A stretch of 34,431 nucleotides of DNA from Candidatus Nanohalarchaeota archaeon (GTDB taxonomy: Archaea > Nanohalarchaeota > Nanosalinia > Nanosalinales > Nanosalinaceae), in NCBI GenBank assembly GCA_022729355.1, contig JALDAN010000008.1, positions 1-34,431 of the forward strand, written 5' to 3'. Both the position numbers and the translations under genes were made by a program. The notes under the pieces were generated by a model. The model ran no database searches. It had not been told where the DNA came from and was given only the letters and a program-made list of their open reading frames with translations. Below, one piece after another: positions 1 through 6,930 of the stretch; within the stretch, counting starts at the first letter, position 1, and each line of letters begins with the position of its first letter.

Positions 1-1165
1 ATCTCTCCAAGATATTCACAAGACTGTTGAAATATCCTCCAGAAATATTCCGGACATCATTTGTTCTAGTGTACGCAGCTACTTCCTGAGCTGCCTGTGG
101 AACCTGATCAGTCTGCATACTTTCAACTATCTGCATCAAACGCACAACCCACAGAATCGAAACCGGATAATCACTGGAGTTACCATCCAGTATATCAAGA
201 ACTATACTCTTCACATTCGGATTCATCTGAGAATCCCTCAAGGCCTGTAAGAAAATACTCCAGTTATCACCCGAATAACCTGAACCAGGGCCTGAACCTC
301 CAGAACCCGAACCCTGATTCCCCAAATCTACATTAATCTCCGGCTCAAAATTAATCTGAGGATTGAAAATACCCTGAGGAAGGCCTCCACCGCCTCCTCT
401 TGGTCCCTGTCCTGTGGGGCCTCCTCCCGAACCACCAAGAGTGAAGGCCTCTGTATACTCATCTGTGAGATTGTTTTTATCTTTCGCTACTGCTGTTATC
501 AAATAATTACCAGGCGGGAGGCCTTCTGCCTCGAACACACATGTTTCATCGTCTTCACTGTTTCCTCCGACTGTTTCTCCGTTAGAGGATAGCTGAATTA
601 CAGTTTTTACAACAGATGCTGTACCAGGTGAGGACTCGGCCTCGATACGGACATGTCCTTGTTGCTCATCGATTATACTGTACTCTGCTCTGACTGTTGG
701 GCCTTGTTCATCTTCAGGAGTCGGCTCTGAGGCCCTAAATCCTGTTACATCCGATTTTTCTGCGACATCCGTCAGTATAGAGGCCTTAAGCACGTTTCTT
801 CCTTGTTGTACTGTTGAAGGCTGGGATATGAAGTAGTTTTCCTGTTCATTATGTTCTCTGACTCCGACTTCCTCTCCGTTTATCTCAGCTTTCAGATCCT
901 GTACATTTCCTGTACCTGGATCAAATGAGGCCTTCAGCCAGAACTCTTCTCCGACGTCCTGTGATCCCTTACTATGGACGTGTATAGTTGGAGGCCTATC
1001 CGGATCCGAAGTTCCACCAGTATCATCTCCGCCGCCGGTAGTTCCTGTTGGCCCGGTATCGCCACCGCTCCGTGATCCCATCTTATCATTCCAGAGGTAT
1101 GCGAGGATCAGTAAGGCCATTAGAAGTATGTAGAACCAGAGATCCTCAGGTAAGGCCTCCTGCAT
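1..1165 (-). CDS. Membrane-anchored extracytoplasmic protein, C-terminus cut by window edge
   Basis: No stop codon occurs before the left edge, so at least 388 residues are encoded and the C-terminus is missing. Residues 8-26 form one transmembrane segment near the N-terminus. A Gly/Thr/Asp linker follows, then two stretches that look like beta-sandwich domains (about 60-135 and 150-245). Next come a Gly-rich linker, the motif NPQINFEPEINV near residue 275, and a helical region rich in Gln and Ser. The ATG at 1165 is chosen because it opens just before the TM segment and has a TATA-like TTATAAT about 31 bases upstream. I recognise no family. The NPQINF motif recurs at the C-terminus of the neighbouring gene at 1230-1976, so the two products may interact or share a partner (inference). 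Confidence 0.8.
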   Translation of the reverse strand, partial: MQEALPEDLWFYILLMALLILAYLWNDKMGSRSGGDTGPTGTTGGGDDTGGTSDPDRPPTIHVHSKGSQDVGEEFWLKASFDPGTGNVQDLKAEINGEEVGVREHNEQENYFISQPSTVQQGRNVLKASILTDVAEKSDVTGFRASEPTPEDEQGPTVRAEYSIIDEQQGHVRIEAESSPGTASVVKTVIQLSSNGETVGGNSEDDETCVFEAEGLPPGNYLITAVAKDKNNLTDEYTEAFTLGGSGGGPTGQGPRGGGGGLPQGIFNPQINFEPEINVDLGNQGSGSGGSGPGSGYSGDNWSIFLQALRDSQMNPNVKSIVLDILDGNSSDYPVSILWVVRLMQIVESMQTDQVPQAAQEVAAYTRTNDVRNISGGYFNSLVNILER

Positions 1166-1192
1166 GAACTAAAGTTTTGTTTTAAAGCTAAT

Positions 1193-1199
1193 TATAAGT
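1193..1199 (-). promoter_or_regulatory. TATA-like box of the partial membrane protein gene
   Basis: TTATAAT on the minus strand is centred about 31 bases before the ATG at 1165. This fits archaeal TATA spacing for a nearly leaderless transcript. A second AT-rich stretch (TTTAAAA) lies closer, at about -17. Confidence 0.45.
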
Positions 1200-1229
1200 T
1201 AACGTTGGGAAAGGCCTCTGAGAGCAGAA

Positions 1230-1976
1230 TCAAGAGGCATTTTCAAGATTGAAACTGCTATCTCCTGATGTGATATTGATAGTTGGGGCAAAGTTGATCT
1301 GTGGATTGTAGATCCATGGAGTTTGCTCTCCCTCTACTTCTTCATCGTTTTCAAGTATATCCTCGTTCAGCTCTCCTTCAGTTACCTCTACATCAGAGAA
1401 CTTAGAGGCCTGTGTCCCGAAATTGTAGTTTGACCACGTGGAGAAGTTGTCTCCTACTACTTGTGTTCCAAAGTTATAGTTTGACCACGTGGAGAACCCT
1501 CTTCTGCCCGTAGTACCAGGATTTTCTGATGGATCTATCTGTCCGAAGCCGTTAGGCCATGAGAAATCTGTGTCAATATCTGAGGTTTGATCCATGAGGC
1601 TGTTTATAGCATCCATTGCGCTGTCTCTTTCGTTCTGTGTCTCTCTGAAAAGGCCTTCGTATATTGCTCCTGTGGCCTCTGCTTTTCTGCGCTGCTCATC
1701 TACTTCTGAAATTACGTCTCCTATTCCTTCTGCGAATCTGTCGTAGCTTCTGCCCATTCCTGCCTTGTGATCAATGAAATCTTCAAAACCGAAGTCCTCC
1801 GCATCTGCGATGTAGCGTGCTACATCTTCAAGACTTTCATCAGCTTCACCGGATACGATATCCTCGACGTACAGAGCTGCACCTAAGGCCTCTTCATCCA
1901 CTGCAGAGACATCATCCGCATAGGCCTCTGCACGGGCCTCAAGATCCTCGTAGCTCAACGCTTCTTCATTAGGCAT
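1230..1976 (-). CDS. Acidic helical protein of unknown function with twin FSTWSNYNFGTQ repeat
   Basis: 248 residues, very acidic, with no signal peptide or membrane segment. Residues 1-135 are mostly helical, with landmarks ALGAALYVEDIVSGE, VARYIADAEDF and GAIYEGLFRETQNERD. They are clearly paralogous to the second half of the next gene upstream (2110-3243), which has ALGTALYVEEVVSGE and GAIFEGLAREVQNDRD. Two 17-residue repeats with the core FSTWSNYNFGTQ follow at about 163-192. The C-terminus carries YNPQINFAPTINI, matching a motif in the membrane protein at 1-1165. The ATG at 1976 is preceded by GGTGAT, a good ribosome-binding site. I do not recognise a family. Its neighbours suggest a cell-envelope or attachment role, but only by association. 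Confidence 0.8.
   Translation of the reverse strand: MPNEEALSYEDLEARAEAYADDVSAVDEEALGAALYVEDIVSGEADESLEDVARYIADAEDFGFEDFIDHKAGMGRSYDRFAEGIGDVISEVDEQRRKAEATGAIYEGLFRETQNERDSAMDAINSLMDQTSDIDTDFSWPNGFGQIDPSENPGTTGRRGFSTWSNYNFGTQVVGDNFSTWSNYNFGTQASKFSDVEVTEGELNEDILENDEEVEGEQTPWIYNPQINFAPTINITSGDSSFNLENAS
1426..1496 (-). repeat. Two-copy in-gene repeat (period 51 bp)
   Basis: The 20-base string TAGTTTGACCACGTGGAGAA (plus strand) occurs exactly at 1426-1445 and 1477-1496, 51 bases (17 codons) apart. It encodes the duplicated FSTWSNYNF core of the 248-residue protein. It is a recent in-frame tandem duplication. Confidence 0.9.
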
Positions 1977-1994
1977 ATTTGTATCACCTGAAAT

Positions 1995-2026
1995 GCCTCA
2001 AAAAGAGGCCTTTATTCACTTTATAG
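1995..2026 (-). promoter_or_regulatory. TATA box and leader hairpin of the 248-residue gene
   Basis: CTATAAAG (minus strand, 2019-2026) is centred about 46 bases before the ATG at 1976, leaving a leader of about 20 bases with a GGTGAT ribosome-binding site. A perfect 5-bp stem (GCCTC/GAGGC) with a five-base loop lies at 1995-2009 near the predicted transcript start. One AGGCCT copy overlaps its 5' arm. Confidence 0.4.
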
Positions 2027-2109
2027 TGACAACAAGTTAAAAGTGTTTTGGTTGTATCGTTTGATTTTTAGCGTGAAGAATAAGGAAATGGAAAATGTTG
2101 AGGGTTTTT

Positions 2110-3243
2110 TTACAAGTCCTCAAGCTTGCCTTCTAGGTCGCTGAATGTGTCAGCTGCTTCCTGCTCCTGCTGTTCAGCGTCCTGAAGATCTGCTGCCTGG
2201 TCAAGCCAGTCAGAATCCCTTTGAAGCCCTGAGACTGCGTCCATGATTCCTCCTATTGCATCATGAGCTTGATCTCTGTCGTTCTGGACTTCTCTGGCAA
2301 GGCCTTCAAAGATTGCTCCTTTGGCCTCTACTTCCTGAGTCAGATTGTTTGCTGTTGAGACAACGTCGTTTACTCCGTCAACGAACTGGTCGTAATCTCT
2401 TCCTCCAAGATTTGCCTTGTATTCGACCATTGCTCCGAAGTTGAACTCATCCTGTCCGGCAATGTATCCTGCAACATCGTCCAGAGTCGTATCGTCTCTT
2501 TCTCCTGATACGACTTCTTCGACGTAGAGAGCTGTTCCAAGAGCTTCTATCTCATCCTGTTCCAGTTCTCCGTACTCATCTTCGTTTTCGTAATGTTCCA
2601 GAGATCCTGCGTGTCTGACTTCTTCTCCGCTGAACTCGAAATCTGCTGTGTCTTCTGTCATATTGTTTTCACCTCCTTGAGTGCTTGATCTTGATTTTGA
2701 TCTTTTACTCCTATAAATGAAATCATCTGATTCCTCGCCTGTGAAAAACTCTATAAACTCCTGTGAAAGATCCTCGATTCTATCATCAGAGGCTTGTTCT
2801 GCTTCACTGCGTGAACCGAAACCCTCTACCTCATAACGAAGTGAGTCGCCGATATCCAGTCTTGCTGTATTCTTATCAGTTACCACGGCGACTTCAGGCG
2901 TGTCAGAGGCCTCCGTAACGTATACATCGAATCTGTTGAAGTCGAACATGTTGTTCTCTTCTAGGGCCGCTACCTGCCAATCATCCCAGACAGAGTTTAT
3001 CTCTAGGCCTTCCTCTCCATCCCTGAGGAACCCTATGTCTTTGTATGACTCTATTTTCTCCTCCGGCATATCCCCTTTAGATACGATTTCCCCTTCAAGA
3101 GTATCCTGGAAGGCATCGTATCTTGAGGCCTCTCCATAGTCATCTATCTGTGAGAGAGAGGCTCCTTCGTAGCTATCCGGATGGCCGAAAGCATCTGTCA
3201 GGGCCTCCTGCTGAACAGGTGTTAAATCTTCAAATCGGTTCAT
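2110..3243 (-). CDS. Two-part acidic protein; second half paralogous to the 248-residue neighbour and possibly also translated alone
   Basis: The continuous frame encodes 377 residues with no TM segment. Residues 1-180 are unrecognised, with a basic tract (RSKRSKSRSS) at their end. Residues 195-377 match residues 1-135 of the next gene (1230-1976), including ALGTALYVEEVVSGE, the GGRDYDQFVDGVNDVVS region and GAIFEGLAREVQNDRD, and end in an acidic coiled-coil-like tail. An internal ATG at 2661 has a near-ideal ribosome-binding site (GGAGGTGA, 7-base spacer) and lines up with the start of the paralogue. The locus could therefore make a full-length protein and a 183-residue short form (2110-2661), or two formerly separate genes may be fused in frame. 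The start at 3243 is an ATG with a TATA-like box 29 bases upstream. Function is unknown. Confidence 0.75.
   Translation of the reverse strand: MNRFEDLTPVQQEALTDAFGHPDSYEGASLSQIDDYGEASRYDAFQDTLEGEIVSKGDMPEEKIESYKDIGFLRDGEEGLEINSVWDDWQVAALEENNMFDFNRFDVYVTEASDTPEVAVVTDKNTARLDIGDSLRYEVEGFGSRSEAEQASDDRIEDLSQEFIEFFTGEESDDFIYRSKRSKSRSSTQGGENNMTEDTADFEFSGEEVRHAGSLEHYENEDEYGELEQDEIEALGTALYVEEVVSGERDDTTLDDVAGYIAGQDEFNFGAMVEYKANLGGRDYDQFVDGVNDVVSTANNLTQEVEAKGAIFEGLAREVQNDRDQAHDAIGGIMDAVSGLQRDSDWLDQAADLQDAEQQEQEAADTFSDLEGKLEDL
2662..2676 (-). promoter_or_regulatory. Strong internal ribosome-binding site
   Basis: GGAGGTGA at 2669-2676 (minus strand) lies 7 bases before an in-frame ATG at 2661, in the middle of the 377-codon frame. 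It is among the strongest Shine-Dalgarno matches in the window, and it sits exactly where the paralogous gene begins. Confidence 0.7.
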
Positions 3244-3266
3244 GTAATCTACTTAGACACCAAAAA

Positions 3267-3278
3267 CTTTTATTTATT
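3267..3278 (-). promoter_or_regulatory. TATA-like box of the 377-codon gene
   Basis: AATAAATAAAAG on the minus strand is centred about 29 bases before the ATG at 3243, as expected for a leaderless archaeal transcript. Confidence 0.5.
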
Positions 3279-3288
3279 ACCTTGCAGT

Positions 3289-3295
3289 AAAAAAA
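3289..3295 (-). terminator. Oligo-U terminator after DUF357/dphB
   Basis: Seven T residues on the minus strand begin five bases after the TAG stop of the DUF357 gene. There is no stable hairpin. A U-tract alone is the usual archaeal termination signal. Confidence 0.5.
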
Positions 3296-3299
3296 GGAT

Positions 3300-3539
3300 T
3301 TAGTCGAACTTGTCCAGTCTCTCCAGCGTCTCAAGTATGCCCCATGCGTAGATGACTGCCTCCCATGCCCTGATGAAGTCCTGTTCTTCAAGGAAGTGAT
3401 AAGTATCATCCCTGTAGGCCTCAACGTTCTCCATCTGCTCCACAGAGCTATCTTTCTCCTCTATACGATCCTCTAGCTTCTGAAGCCATTTCTCAGTCTC
3501 CTCTTTCAGATTTCTCTGCGTCTCATCAAGCTCAGTCAT
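3300..3539 (-). CDS. DUF357 family protein
   Basis: 79 residues, helical and acidic. The core around residues 45-75 (EAYRDDTYHFLEEQDFIRAW, then EAVIYAWGILETLERL) is the signature of archaeal DUF357 proteins, small helical-hairpin proteins of unknown biochemical role. The gene overlaps the end of dphB by 8 bases, and I recall DUF357 genes lying beside dphB in other archaea, so co-transcription is likely. The ATG at 3539 is the only reasonable start. A short U-tract follows the stop. Family assignment is by recognised motif; function is not known. Confidence 0.8.
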   Translation of the reverse strand: MTELDETQRNLKEETEKWLQKLEDRIEEKDSSVEQMENVEAYRDDTYHFLEEQDFIRAWEAVIYAWGILETLERLDKFD

Positions 3540-4230
3540 AAAAATCCAGATTCTCCTCTTCCTTGTGTGATTTATCGCCTACAAGGATTATACAGTGTGG
3601 CGTCGGACCTTCAGCTTCGATCTCCCCTAGCTCCCCGTGCACGATTTTCTGGCCTTCAAGATTTGCTCTTTCAAGTATAACGGCTTCACGGCCTTTAAGC
3701 CCCTCATCCATCTCGATAAGCTTCTCTGAGGCCTCCCCTGCATCATAGTCTATATCCAGAAGTACAAGTGTGTGAAGGCCTATAGAGTCATTTCCTTCGA
3801 TATGTCCAATTATAGACTCCGGGGAGGCGTTCTCCGGAAGCGTCACTGTTCTTCCGAACTTGTAGACGTTAAGGCCTGTTTCAGCGACTGAAGTAAATAT
3901 TGAAGGTGCATGTACTACTTCTACTTCAAGGCCTTTCTGTTCTGCTCTGTGTTTTATATCGTAATGTGTGGTGGCTGTCAATGGATCGCCGGAAACAAGG
4001 AAGGCTGTATCTTTTTCTCTGGCGGACTCCAGTATGAGATCCTTCTGCTCTACTTCCTCTCTTGAAAGCTTCTGAATATTTGTTCCTGTTTCTTCGCCTA
4101 GTTCCTGTAGATCAATTGTTTCTGTGTTAGTGTAGAACTCTGCGAATACTTCTTCACTCTCTTTTATCGCATTCATTCCTTTCTGAGTTACTTCTCCGTC
4201 GTCAAGTCCGAGGCCTACAATGTACAGCAT
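3532..4230 (-). CDS. dphB: Diphthine synthase
   Basis: SAM-dependent methyltransferase of diphthamide synthesis. It methylates the modified histidine of elongation factor 2 in the cytoplasm. The 232-residue product opens with MLYIVGLGLDDGEVTQKG, the hallmark N-terminus of the family. It also has the SAM/substrate motifs LVSGDPLTATTHYDI (about 80-94), APSIFTSVAETGLNVYKFG (about 108-126) and TLVLLDIDYD. The ATG at 4230 is preferred over an upstream in-frame codon at 4281 because it matches the family start and has a TATA box centred 29 bases upstream. It is slightly shorter than typical archaeal DphB (about 255-265 residues). It overlaps DUF357 and is divergent from trm5, so two translation-accuracy genes share one promoter region. 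Confidence 0.93.
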   Translation of the reverse strand: MLYIVGLGLDDGEVTQKGMNAIKESEEVFAEFYTNTETIDLQELGEETGTNIQKLSREEVEQKDLILESAREKDTAFLVSGDPLTATTHYDIKHRAEQKGLEVEVVHAPSIFTSVAETGLNVYKFGRTVTLPENASPESIIGHIEGNDSIGLHTLVLLDIDYDAGEASEKLIEMDEGLKGREAVILERANLEGQKIVHGELGEIEAEGPTPHCIILVGDKSHKEEENLDFYD

Positions 4231-4255
4231 ACAGTAATTTTCTGGCACCCTTACC

Positions 4256-4262
4256 AATTTAA
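4256..4262. promoter_or_regulatory. Shared bidirectional TATA box between dphB and trm5
   Basis: The AT-rich heptamer AATTTAA (TTAAATT on the other strand) is the only good TATA candidate in the 59-base spacer. Its centre is about 31 bases from the trm5 ATG (4290) and 29 bases from the dphB ATG (4230). One TBP site could therefore serve two nearly leaderless transcripts. Confidence 0.55.
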
Positions 4263-4289
4263 CTCCTTGAACCGCCTCCAAATAATATT

Positions 4290-5324
4290 ATGGAACAGGA
4301 AAAGCTGGAAGAGAAAGCCCTGGAACTTTTCAGGCAACAGGACTTCAGGATTAAAGAGAAAGATGAAGGCCTCTACAAAGCCGTCAAAGATGATACAGAA
4401 CTGGAGATCCGGATCCTTTCCTCAGAGAAATACAGCATGGAAGAGGCCTCCGAACTGATTCAAGCAGGGGAGAAAGTTTTCGTAGATGAAGGTCTTGAAG
4501 AGTTGAAGGAAGGAGTTGGGAACGATGTTTCTGTTCTTGAGGAGGCCTCAGACAGAGAATACAGTATGCCTTCGTATGAGAGGATTGGAGATATTGTTGT
4601 GATCAGTGAGCTTGACGACGTATCTGAGGATGAAGCTGTTGAAGCTGTACTGGAGCATAATCCAGGCCTTGATTCAATACTGTTGAAGGAGGAGAATCTG
4701 AGCGGAGAGTTCCGTGTAGGAGGATACAGAAAGCTTTACGGAGATAAGACAGAGACAGTGCACAGAGAGCACGGCGTGGAGTTGAAAGTTGATCCTACAG
4801 AGATGTTTTTCTCGGAAAGAGAAGGCACGGAAAGGAAAAGGATATTCACAACAGTCGATAAGAATGATGAAGTGCTTGTAATGTTTGCAGGTGCAGCACC
4901 TTTCCCTGTAACGATAGCAAAACACAGCAAGGCCTCAGTGACCGGTGTAGAGAAGAACCCTGAAGCAGTAAAGTACGCTGAGGAAAACATCCGGAGGAAT
5001 AACGTAGCGGATAAAGTACAGATGATTCAGGGAGATGTAAGAGAGATCTGTCCGGAACTAGGAAAGTTTGATCACGTCCTGATGCCTTCACCGACAAATG
5101 CTCTGGAATTCCTAGGAGAGGCCCTGAACTGTGTCAAAAGCGGCGGAAAGCTCGTCGTATACAGTGTCTCCGATAAAGAGGATCTTTACAGGCCTGTAAT
5201 CGAAAAAGTTGGGGAAGAGGCCTCAAGGGAAGGCCTGAAGGTCGATGTATTGAAGAGGCGTGTCGTCGCTGATTTTTCTCCGTCGAAGAGGAAGGTTGCG
5301 GTCGAGTTCCGTGTAGAGGAATAA
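4290..5324 (+). CDS. trm5: tRNA (guanine37-N1)-methyltransferase, Trm5 family
   Basis: SAM-dependent enzyme that makes m1G37 next to the anticodon, preventing frameshifting. The 344-residue product has the family landmarks: YERIGDIVVI (96-105), the HREHGVELKVDPTEMFFSER region (158-177) followed by GTERKRI, motif I VMFAGAAPF (197-205), the acidic ribose-binding loop VEKNP (220-224), and AEENIRRNNV (230-239). The loop usually written MNLP reads MPSP (265-268), a departure discussed in the findings. Residues 1-90 are divergent and may form the D1 domain. The ATG at 4290 follows a TATA box by about 31 bases. It is divergent from dphB and followed by the 5358 gene, which has its own promoter. Confidence 0.9.
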   Translation: MEQEKLEEKALELFRQQDFRIKEKDEGLYKAVKDDTELEIRILSSEKYSMEEASELIQAGEKVFVDEGLEELKEGVGNDVSVLEEASDREYSMPSYERIGDIVVISELDDVSEDEAVEAVLEHNPGLDSILLKEENLSGEFRVGGYRKLYGDKTETVHREHGVELKVDPTEMFFSEREGTERKRIFTTVDKNDEVLVMFAGAAPFPVTIAKHSKASVTGVEKNPEAVKYAEENIRRNNVADKVQMIQGDVREICPELGKFDHVLMPSPTNALEFLGEALNCVKSGGKLVVYSVSDKEDLYRPVIEKVGEEASREGLKVDVLKRRVVADFSPSKRKVAVEFRVEE

Positions 5325-5328
5325 CTCG

Positions 5329-5334
5329 TTTAAG
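5329..5334 (+). promoter_or_regulatory. TATA-like box of the 512-residue surface protein
   Basis: TTTAAG centred about 26 bases before the GTG at 5358 supports both the GTG start and a leaderless transcript independent of trm5. Confidence 0.45.
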
Positions 5335-5357
5335 TAGGCAGTTACAATACTGTAGAC

Positions 5358-6896
5358 GTGAAAAGACGTGTAAGCCAAAGGCTCCTGAAATACATGTTTC
5401 TGACAGGACTCATAATGGGTCTAGCAGGAGCTGTGTCAGCTGATACGGTAATCGAGACACAGTCTCCGGCAGGAGTAGCGCTCGATGATCTCGATATTTC
5501 CGTCCTTGATACAGATCATTCTGTTGAAGGTACTGATAGAGCGGTTTTTGATCTGGAGGATGGCACTTACGAGGTTCTTATTGAACATCCAGATCATGAT
5601 TCTATTCAGCGAACGATTATTGTTGAAGGCAGTTCCGAGTATCGCTTTACGATGTCGGAGCCGGAGAGACAGGAGTCGGAAGTCTCTTTCGGAAATGTAA
5701 ACAGTCCGGAATCTGTCTGCACACGTACAAGCTTTGATGTCGACACCGAGATCGTTAACAGCGGTGAAACAGATGAAATAGTAAGCCTTACAGGTAAAGG
5801 ATTCGGAAAAATACTGAAAGGACAGACTTTCATAATACCTGCCGGAGAATCAAGAATACACAGATTCACTTTCACAGACTTCTCAGGTCTCGGACTCAAA
5901 GACTTCACAATCGAGCTCGATAACCGTAATGAATCAATCTCAGAAAGCATCAGACTGGAGGACTGCGACATTCCTGGAGACGAAATAAGCGTGGATAACG
6001 TGGATATGAAGCTTCACCCTAATAGAGGAAACGAAAAGGCCTCCGTGAACGAATTGGTGCGCATAAGAGGATTTGCAGACGGTGCACGTGGCTCCGTTCC
6101 TGTAGATATAGAAGTTGACGGGAGAACAGTTGCTGAAATAAATACTGACAGAGGAGGATTCTTCGAAACATATTTCAGGCCTCAGAGCTCAGGCCTAAAA
6201 ACAGTTACAGCAAGCTCAGGAGAGGAATTCAAATCCAGAGATCTCAACGTTGTGCCTGTAGCAAAGATTGAATGGATGAATGCGCCAGAACAGGCCTTCG
6301 CAGGAGAGGATTTCCAGGTATGCGGCTACGTTGACTCGGATATAGAGCCGGAGATCGTTTTGTTACAGGATAACGAAGTCATCGAGACAAGACATGCCAA
6401 CGGAGAAGTATGCTTTGATGTGAGATCGAATGATCCGGGGACACGCGACTACAAGATGCGGGCGTTAACTTACGGACAGAGCGACTCCAGAGAGGCATCT
6501 GTAAATATACTGGAGCAGGGAAGTGAAGTAGAGGCCTTCCCTAGTCAGATTCAGACAGTTGTTTCAGAGCCGGGCCTGCTGCGCGTCGGCCTGTACAATA
6601 CTCATGAAGAAGACAGAGACTACACTGTGCGTTTGAGAGAGTTCCCTGAGGACTGGGTTGACAACAGTACACAGCATGAAACTCTTTCCATGGGAGAGCA
6701 GAAGAGCGTCTTCTTCTACGCCAATCCAATGGCCTCCGGAGATTTCTCAGCAGTGCTTGAAGTAGAGACAGACGGCGAAATAATCTTCAGCGACACCGTT
6801 GAATTCAGGATAGTAGAACAAGGCCCTCATGAGCCGGAGAACCTGTTCAGAGTATTCACAAGATTATTCCTTTCGGGCCTGATACCTTTCTACTGA
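5358..6896 (+). CDS. Secreted multi-domain surface protein, paralogue of the giant protein's C-terminal third
   Basis: 512 residues starting at GTG. Residues 10-28 are a Sec-type signal peptide ending near AVSA. A carboxypeptidase-regulatory/PEGA-like domain follows (about 30-100), then three or more beta-sandwich domains. Two cysteine pairs are visible: SPESVCTR with LEDCDIPG, and FQVCGYV with GEVCFDV. From about residue 30 to 490 the domain order and many residues match the last part of the 1509-residue protein at 8757-13286; compare GEDFQVCGYVDSDIEPEIVL with GQEFDVCAEVESEVEPRVVL. It lacks that protein's N-terminal Ig repeats. There is no clear C-terminal TM helix, only a short hydrophobic tail (FLSGLIPFY). 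Likely an exported surface or adhesion protein; the binding partner is unknown. Confidence 0.8.
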   Translation: MKRRVSQRLLKYMFLTGLIMGLAGAVSADTVIETQSPAGVALDDLDISVLDTDHSVEGTDRAVFDLEDGTYEVLIEHPDHDSIQRTIIVEGSSEYRFTMSEPERQESEVSFGNVNSPESVCTRTSFDVDTEIVNSGETDEIVSLTGKGFGKILKGQTFIIPAGESRIHRFTFTDFSGLGLKDFTIELDNRNESISESIRLEDCDIPGDEISVDNVDMKLHPNRGNEKASVNELVRIRGFADGARGSVPVDIEVDGRTVAEINTDRGGFFETYFRPQSSGLKTVTASSGEEFKSRDLNVVPVAKIEWMNAPEQAFAGEDFQVCGYVDSDIEPEIVLLQDNEVIETRHANGEVCFDVRSNDPGTRDYKMRALTYGQSDSREASVNILEQGSEVEAFPSQIQTVVSEPGLLRVGLYNTHEEDRDYTVRLREFPEDWVDNSTQHETLSMGEQKSVFFYANPMASGDFSAVLEVETDGEIIFSDTVEFRIVEQGPHEPENLFRVFTRLFLSGLIPFY

Positions 6897-6930
6897 AATT
6901 ACAATAAAATAAGAGAGAAGTAAGAGGCCT

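Noticed and set aside
97-336. 79-codon plus-strand frame near the left edge
   Set aside because: It is antisense to the long minus-strand gene that runs off the window edge, whose frame codes a TM protein with recognisable motifs.
4231-4281. Upstream extension of dphB by 17 codons
   Set aside because: The family starts at MLYIVGLGL, and the TATA box lies within the proposed extension.
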